A stretch of DNA of 10,635 nt. Source: an uncultured Eubacteriales bacterium. Lineage in GTDB: Bacteria > Bacillota > Clostridia > Oscillospirales > CAG-272. Both the position numbers and the translations under genes were made by a program. Below the pieces are notes generated by a model, which saw only the letters and a list, made by a program, of their open reading frames with translations, made no database searches and was not told the DNA's origin. The first letter of the stretch is position 1. The number at the start of each line of letters is the position of its first letter. Shown in pieces: positions 5,283 through 10,635 of this stretch. The stretch is taken from positions 1 through 10,635 of the forward strand of contig CAKSLU010000042.1 in NCBI GenBank assembly GCA_934474225.1, in the 5' to 3' direction.

Positions 5283-5320
5283 AAATCAGCCTCGCAGGGG
5301 CATCCCCGCGAGGCTGATTT
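5283..5320. terminator. Strong hairpin at the end of phoR, convergent with the tRNA side
   Basis: A perfect 13-base-pair stem (5283-5295 with 5308-5320) is capped by an inner GGGG-CAT-CCCC hairpin. On the plus strand it runs into TTTTATTTTG, a good terminator for rightward read-through. On the minus strand the T run is short, so for phoR it may act mainly as a 3'-end stabilising hairpin. The right arm overlaps one base of the phoR stop codon. Confidence 0.75.
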
Positions 5321-6978
5321 TATTTTGTTTTCGGCAGGGTTACAGTGAAGGTCGAGCCCTTGCCGGGGGCGCTCACAAGCGACACGCTGCCGCCCATGTA
5401 TTCGACGGCGTGCTTGACGATGGAAAGCCCGAGGCCGGTGCCGCCGGTCTCTCTGGAATGGCTCTTGTCCACGCGGTAGAACCGCTCAAACACGCGGCTC
5501 TGCGCCTCCTTCGGGATGCCGATGCCGGTGTCGGCGACGGTGAGCACGGCGCTCTTCCCTGCGTCGCGCACGGTGACGGCGACGCTGCCGCCCTCCACAT
5601 TGTACTTGACGGCGTTGGTGCACAGGTTTGACAGAATCTCGCGCAGCAGCTGCGGCACGCCGCAGACCACGACGGGTGCGCCGCCGAGTGTGACGCTGAC
5701 GCGCTTCTGCTCCGCCAGCGGGGACAGCGCGGCGATCTCCGCCTTGGCAAGCGTATAGAGGTCAACCTCCTCGCTCTGCATTTCGCCGTGCTCGTCCAGC
5801 CGCGACAGGCGGATGATGTCCTCGATCAGCGAGACCAGGCGCTCTGCCTCAGCGCGGATGCGGCCGACAAACTGCGGCACGTCCTCCGCCTTGACCAGCC
5901 CGTTTTCGAGCAGCTCTGCGCTGCCGAGAATCGATTGCAGCGGCGTTTTCAGTTCATGCGAGACATTGGCGGTAAATTCACGTCTCTGCCGCTCGGCAAA
6001 GACCTTGTCGGTGACATCGACCACCAGAAGTGCCGCGCCCGCCGTACCGCCGTCCGCGGTGATGCGGCTGATGTTCAGCTCCCACACTTTGCCGCCGCGC
6101 TCCACACGCAGCTCACTGTGCCCGTCCGCAAGGGCGGCGCGGATGGCGCTGTCAACCTCATGCGTGCGGTCCACCGCGAGGAAGTCCTCGCCCACGCAAG
6201 TCTCATCGGCGGAGAAGAAGTCTGCCGCCGCTGCATTGATGCTGAGCACCGTGCCCTTCTTATCCAGCAGAACCAGCCCCTCGCGCATGTTGCGCACGAC
6301 CGAGGAAAACTCGTTCTGCCTGCGGCGCAGCTCGGCGACCTGCGTATCGATCTGCCGCCGCTGCATCTCGATGTGCGTGAGCAGCGGGGAGAGTTCGTCG
6401 TAAACATTGTTGTCGAGCGGATGCTCAAGGTCGAGCGTGTTCATCGGCTCGACAATCTTCTTCGACACGCGCTTTGCCAGCACCGCCGACAGAATCAGCG
6501 CGACGGCAAACACGATAAGAATCGGCTGCAGCATACCGACCACCAGCGACGGTACCGTCGCATGGCTGACCGAAACGCGCAGCACACTGCCGTCCGTCAG
6601 CCGCTCGGCGCAGTAAATCGTGCGTTCCAGCAGCGTTGCCGAGGTGCGCACGCTCTCGCCGTAGCCGTTTGCCAGCGCATCGCGGATCTCGGCGCGCGCG
6701 GCATGGTTCTCCTGCGTATTTGCACGCGTGTCCGTATCGTACAGCACCGTGCCGTCCGCCCCGACCCAGGTCAGGCGGCAATTTTCGCCCGCGAGGGTCT
6801 CCAGATAGCTCTTGCCGCCGGTTTCGACCGCGGCGGCCGCCAGTGAAAGTTCGTCGCGCACGCGGGTCTTCTGCACGGCGGAAAAATAATCATACAGCGC
6901 GCCCATAATCAGTACGACCGACGCGAGCAGCACGACTGCCGCCGCCAGCAGCACCGAGCGGAAAATTTTCTTCGTCAT
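5320..6978 (-). CDS. phoR: PhoR-type membrane sensor histidine kinase
   Basis: The 552-residue protein has two transmembrane helices (about residues 7-28 and 144-168) flanking an extracytoplasmic domain of about 110 residues. A linker with HAMP-like character follows, then a PAS domain (about 225-325) and the kinase core. The H-box FTANVSHELKTPL carries the phospho-accepting His341. The N box is NLCTNAVKYN (451-460), the G1 box DTGIGIP (483-489), the F box VFERFYRVD and the G2 box GTGLGLSI (513-520), so all catalytic boxes are intact. GGAGC lies 8 bases before the ATG. It is the last gene of the pst-pho operon, 24 bases after the response regulator, its likely partner. By analogy with PhoR it would be held inactive by PhoU and the Pst transporter when phosphate is plentiful. 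Direct sensing by the outer domain is uncertain. Confidence 0.92.
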   Translation of the reverse strand: MTKKIFRSVLLAAAVVLLASVVLIMGALYDYFSAVQKTRVRDELSLAAAAVETGGKSYLETLAGENCRLTWVGADGTVLYDTDTRANTQENHAARAEIRDALANGYGESVRTSATLLERTIYCAERLTDGSVLRVSVSHATVPSLVVGMLQPILIVFAVALILSAVLAKRVSKKIVEPMNTLDLEHPLDNNVYDELSPLLTHIEMQRRQIDTQVAELRRRQNEFSSVVRNMREGLVLLDKKGTVLSINAAAADFFSADETCVGEDFLAVDRTHEVDSAIRAALADGHSELRVERGGKVWELNISRITADGGTAGAALLVVDVTDKVFAERQRREFTANVSHELKTPLQSILGSAELLENGLVKAEDVPQFVGRIRAEAERLVSLIEDIIRLSRLDEHGEMQSEEVDLYTLAKAEIAALSPLAEQKRVSVTLGGAPVVVCGVPQLLREILSNLCTNAVKYNVEGGSVAVTVRDAGKSAVLTVADTGIGIPKEAQSRVFERFYRVDKSHSRETGGTGLGLSIVKHAVEYMGGSVSLVSAPGKGSTFTVTLPKTK

Positions 6979-7002
6979 TGCAAATGCTCCTATCTGCGCC
7001 TG

Positions 7003-7692
7003 TCACGCCTTGGCATCTGCGGGCGACAGCTTGTAGCCGACGCCGCGAACCGTCTCAATCCGGTCGCCGTATGTACCGAGCTTCTGCCGGAGCGTGCGGA
7101 TATGCATATCCACCGTGCGGGTCTCGCCGACGAAGCTCTCCCCCCACACCTCCGAAAACAGGCGGTCGCGGGTGAACACCGTGCCCGGATTTTCAAGGAA
7201 CAGGCATAGCAGTTCAAATTCTTTGTAGGTGAGGGCGACCGGCACGCCGTCCGCCGTGACCGTGCGGGCGGCGGGACTGACGCAGAGCCCGCCCAACCGC
7301 AAAGTCTGCGGCGCCTCGTCCGCATGGCAGCGGCGCAGCACCGCACGCACGCGCGAGACCATCTCCATCATGCCGAACGGTTTTGTGAGATAGTCGTCCG
7401 CGCCGAGGTCCAGGCTCTGCACTTTGTCATACTCCATCCCCTTGGCGGTCGCCATGATCACGGGGATGTCGCAGGTTGCCAGGGCAGCCTTCAGCCGCTT
7501 CAGAATCTCCACGCCGTCCTCGCCGGGCAGCATGACATCCAGCAGCACAAGCGCGGGTTTCTCTTTTGCCAGCGCCTCGAAAAACGACGCACCGTCCGCA
7601 AAGCCGCACGCCTCAAATCCGGTGGATCTCAGCGTGTAAATCTCAATCTCGCGGATGCCGGTGTCGTCCTCGACGCAATAGATTTTTGCCAC
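7003..7692 (-). CDS. phoB: PhoB/PhoP-type response regulator (OmpR family)
   Basis: The 229-residue protein has an N-terminal receiver domain with the acidic pair D9/D10, phospho-acceptor D52 in LVLLDVMLPGEDG, T82 in the IMATAKG switch and K104 in DYLTKPFG. Its C-terminal winged-helix DNA-binding domain (about 129-226) includes LTYKEFELLCLFLENPG and the terminal VRGVGYKL. The start is a GTG at 7692, with GAGGGG 6 bases upstream; the open frame extends to an ATG at 7764, but that would overlap phoU and add unrelated basic residues. It lies 23 bases after phoU and 24 bases before phoR. When phosphorylated it likely activates this operon and other phosphate-starvation genes. The Gram-positive homologue is called PhoP, so the symbol is a choice of convention. 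Confidence 0.9.
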   Translation of the reverse strand: MAKIYCVEDDTGIREIEIYTLRSTGFEACGFADGASFFEALAKEKPALVLLDVMLPGEDGVEILKRLKAALATCDIPVIMATAKGMEYDKVQSLDLGADDYLTKPFGMMEMVSRVRAVLRRCHADEAPQTLRLGGLCVSPAARTVTADGVPVALTYKEFELLCLFLENPGTVFTRDRLFSEVWGESFVGETRTVDMHIRTLRQKLGTYGDRIETVRGVGYKLSPADAKA

Positions 7693-7715
7693 GGTCGTCC
7701 CCTCTTTTCTTTTTT

Positions 7716-8365
7716 TCAGACTTCTTCGTTTTTGTGCACGCCGGTCACCGAGAAGACCACCCACTCCGCGATGTTGACCGCGTGGTCGCCGATGCGCTCA
7801 AAGTATTTTGCAATCATCAAAAGGTCCAGCGCGTATTCGCCGTCCTCGGGCTTCTCCGCGATCATGCGGATCAGCGAGGACTTAACCTTGAGAAAGTAGT
7901 CGTCCACCACATCGTCGTGCTTCATCGCCGCCTCGGCGATCGAAAGGTCGCACTTGACATAGGCATCCACGCTCTCGGTGACCATCTTGATAGTAGCCTC
8001 CGCCATCTTGCCGATGTCGGCGCAGTCGGCGGTGCTTCTGCCGCCGAGGAAGCGGATGATTTCGGCGATGTCGGATGCCTGGTCGCCGATGCGCTCCATG
8101 TCGGTGATCATTTTCAGCGCGGCAGAGATCTGCCGCAGGTCGCGCGCCACAGGCTGCTGCTGCAAAAGAAGTTTTAAGCAAAGCGCCTCGATGCTGTGCT
8201 CCATGCGGTCGATCTCGCCGTCGAGCGGCGCGACCCTCTCCGCCATGGAAAGGTCGCCTGTGGTGATCGCCTTGCCTGCGAGGGCAATGACCTCTTCGCA
8301 CAGTGCGCCCATCTGTGTCAATTCACGGCTGAGCAGGGCAAGCTGCTCGTCAAATCTGCTTCTCA

Positions 8366-8366
<1 letters not shown>
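7716..8366 (-). CDS. phoU: Phosphate signalling protein PhoU
   Basis: The 216-residue, all-helical protein has the two PhoU repeats, each with a signature metal-binding stretch: ERIGDQASDIAE (residues 91-102) and ERIGDHAVNIAE (190-201). Length and N-terminal FDEQLALLSRELTQMG are typical. PhoU is cytoplasmic, associates with the Pst transporter and with PhoR, and represses phosphate-starvation signalling in rich conditions. Its ATG shares one base with the pstB stop (TAATG), so the two are translationally coupled; GGGAGG lies 8 bases upstream. Its place between the transporter and the two-component pair matches its role as the link between them. Confidence 0.96.
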
Positions 8367-9114
<748 letters not shown>

Positions 9115-9118
<4 letters not shown>

Positions 9119-9978
9119 AGACTTCTCCTTTTCTTGAAGTAGTTGCCGACCAGCGTGGCGGCAAGATTGATAAGGACGGTCAGAATCATGAGGATCGCCG
9201 CGATGGCGAATGCAACTTCAAACTCGCCCTCCTCCTTGGCGTAGACATAGAGGGCGACGGTCAGCGTCGCGCCCGCGCTGCCAAGCCCGTCGAAGAAGTT
9301 GTACAACGTGTGCGCAAAGCCCGCCGTGAAGAGGAGCGCCGCACTCTCGCCGAGGATACGGCCGACCGACAGGATGCAGCCGGTGATCACGCCGTCCACG
9401 CAGCCGGGCAGCACCACCGTGCGGATCACGCGCCACTTCCCCGCCCCGAGCCCGAATGCGCCCTCGCGGTAGCTCTGCGGGACGGTCTTGAGGCTCTCCT
9501 CGGTGGTGCGCATGACGGTGGGCAGATTCATGATGACCAGCGTCAGCGCGCCCGCCAGCAGCGAGGTCTTCATCGAGAAGAACTGGCAGAAGATCAGCAT
9601 GCCGACAAGGCCGTAGATAATGGACGGGATGCCGGACAGCGTTTCTGCCGCGTACTCAATCACGGCGACGAGTTTTTTATTCTGCGCATACTCGGTGAGG
9701 TAGACAGCCGCGCCCACGCCGAGCGGCAGGACGATGCAGAGCGTTGCAAGGACGATGTACACCGTGCTCAAAATATCGGGCAGAATACCGATGCGCTCGG
9801 TGAGGTAGCTGGGTGCCGTGGAGAGCAGCTCCCAGGTGATGTTCGGCAGTCCGCGCACCAGCACATAGACGATGAGAAACAGGACAAGCGCGCAGGTGAG
9901 GAACGCCGACAGCCCCATCAGGGCGCGCATCGTGCCGATATACAGGCGGCGGCGAAGCGATAATCTGTTGTTTTTCAT
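9115..9978 (-). CDS. pstA: Phosphate ABC transporter permease PstA
   Basis: The 287-residue membrane protein has about six hydrophobic helices, the first at residues 20-42. The permease EAA loop EGAFGLGAGKWRVIRTVVLP (172-191) contacts PstB. ETLSGIPSIIYGLVGML and RILGESAALLFTAG are conserved in PstA. It pairs with PstC to form the phosphate channel. The ATG lies one base after the pstC stop, with AAGGAGC upstream, and its stop overlaps pstB by four bases. The gene appears intact. Confidence 0.97.
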
Positions 9979-9979
9979 G

Positions 9980-10635
9980 TCAATGCTCCTTGTCGCGCTT
10001 CAAGAAGAAGTTGAGCGCACCGTTGATCAGCATGATGAAGAGGAACAGCACCAGCGCAATCGAGAACAGCGCCTGCCGCTGCAGCCCGCTCGAATAGGAC
10101 ATCTCGCTGGCGACCGCCGTGGTGAGGAAGCGGACACTCTGGAAGAGTGAATCCGGCATGTTCGGCACATTGCCGGACACCATCATCACCGCCATCGCCT
10201 CACCGATGGCACGACCGACACCGAGAACGACTGCGGCGGCAATGCCGCTTTTCGCGGCGGGCACCGACACGCGGAAGTAGGTCTCCACCGGCGTTGCACC
10301 GAGCGCCAGGGAGGCGTCCTCATACTCGTGCGGCACGGCTTCCAGCGAAGTGAGCGAGACCTTGATGATGGAGGGCAGAATCATAACGGCAAGCACCACA
10401 ATAGCCGCAAGCAGGCTGGCGCCGTCCGGGATGTGAAACACCGAGCGGATGGCGGGAACCAGCACCAGCATGCCGACAAGGCCGTAGACCACCGACGGAA
10501 TGCCCGCAAGCAGGCTGACCGCGCCCTCGACCAGAGCGCGCACGCGCGGCTTTGCCATCTTGGCAAGCCAGACGGCGGTGAAAAAGCCGATCGGCACGCC
10601 GATGAGGATGGCGCCCGCCGTGCCGTAGATGCTGG
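9980..10635 (-). CDS. pstC: Phosphate ABC transporter permease PstC (5' end beyond the window)
   Basis: The visible part codes for about 217 C-terminal residues; the family is usually about 290-320. The reading frame stays open to the right edge: codons upstream of 10597 read SIYGTAGAILIG, joining smoothly to the PIGFFTAVWLAKM segment, so the GTG at 10597 is not a start. Diagnostic stretches include SLLAGIPSVVYGLVGMLVLVP, the EAA loop EYEDASLALGATPVETYFRV and GVGRAIGEAMAVMMVSGN. It is the membrane partner of PstA. The phosphate-binding protein gene pstS and the operon promoter, with any Pho-box, should lie just to the right, outside the window. Confidence 0.96.
   Translation of the reverse strand, partial: SIYGTAGAILIGVPIGFFTAVWLAKMAKPRVRALVEGAVSLLAGIPSVVYGLVGMLVLVPAIRSVFHIPDGASLLAAIVVLAVMILPSIIKVSLTSLEAVPHEYEDASLALGATPVETYFRVSVPAAKSGIAAAVVLGVGRAIGEAMAVMMVSGNVPNMPDSLFQSVRFLTTAVASEMSYSSGLQRQALFSIALVLFLFIMLINGALNFFLKRDKEH

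Noticed and set aside
5788..6846. Plus-strand open frame of about 350 codons opposite the histidine kinase
   Set aside because: All kinase motifs are intact on the minus strand; the product has shadow-type composition and no ribosome site.
7693..7764. Upstream ATG start for the response regulator
   Set aside because: It would overlap phoU, add unrelated basic residues ahead of the receiver domain, and bypass a GTG with a well-placed GAGGGG site.

Overview
The window looks like chromosome of a GC-rich, spore-forming member of the Clostridia, probably near the gut Oscillospiraceae/Ruminococcaceae. This is inferred, not proven. Supporting signs are strong TTGACA/TATAAT-type promoters, AGGAGG-type ribosome sites, a low-GC-Gram-positive-style pst-phoU-phoB-phoR cluster, a SipL-like spore coat morphogenesis protein (SPOCS/DUF3794 plus LysM), a DUF378 membrane protein and a tRNA operon with CCA ends encoded. 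No transposase, phage gene, integrase or CRISPR array is seen.

Left part (1-2240). A leftward promoter with a palindromic operator-like segment (1-71) points to a gene beyond the left edge. Next comes a leftward NAD(P)-dependent epimerase/reductase (175-1197) with its own terminator, divergent from a rightward AraC-family regulator (1326-2093) that has a near-consensus extended -10 promoter. Divergence suggests, but does not prove, that the regulator controls the reductase.

Middle part (2240-5320). Three leftward genes follow: a small two-helix DUF378 membrane protein, the SipL-like protein (preceded by a plausible sporulation sigma-E promoter), and an SCP2-fold protein ending in a lysine/alanine/proline-rich histone-H1-like tail. 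A rightward tRNA-Thr(UGU)-tRNA-Tyr(GUA) operon with a consensus promoter and terminator comes next. Behind it is a non-coding block (about 5108-5254) built from seven small hairpins, six with three-base loops, spaced 20-24 bases apart centre to centre.

Right part (5320-10635). One tightly packed leftward operon carries pstC (5' end outside the window), pstA, pstB, phoU, a PhoB/PhoP-type response regulator and a PhoR-type histidine kinase. PstC and PstA form the membrane channel and PstB powers it; pstS would be expected just beyond the right edge. PhoU links transport activity to PhoR, and PhoR controls the response regulator, which typically activates this same operon under phosphate starvation. 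Stop/start overlaps or 1-24 base gaps indicate a single transcription unit.
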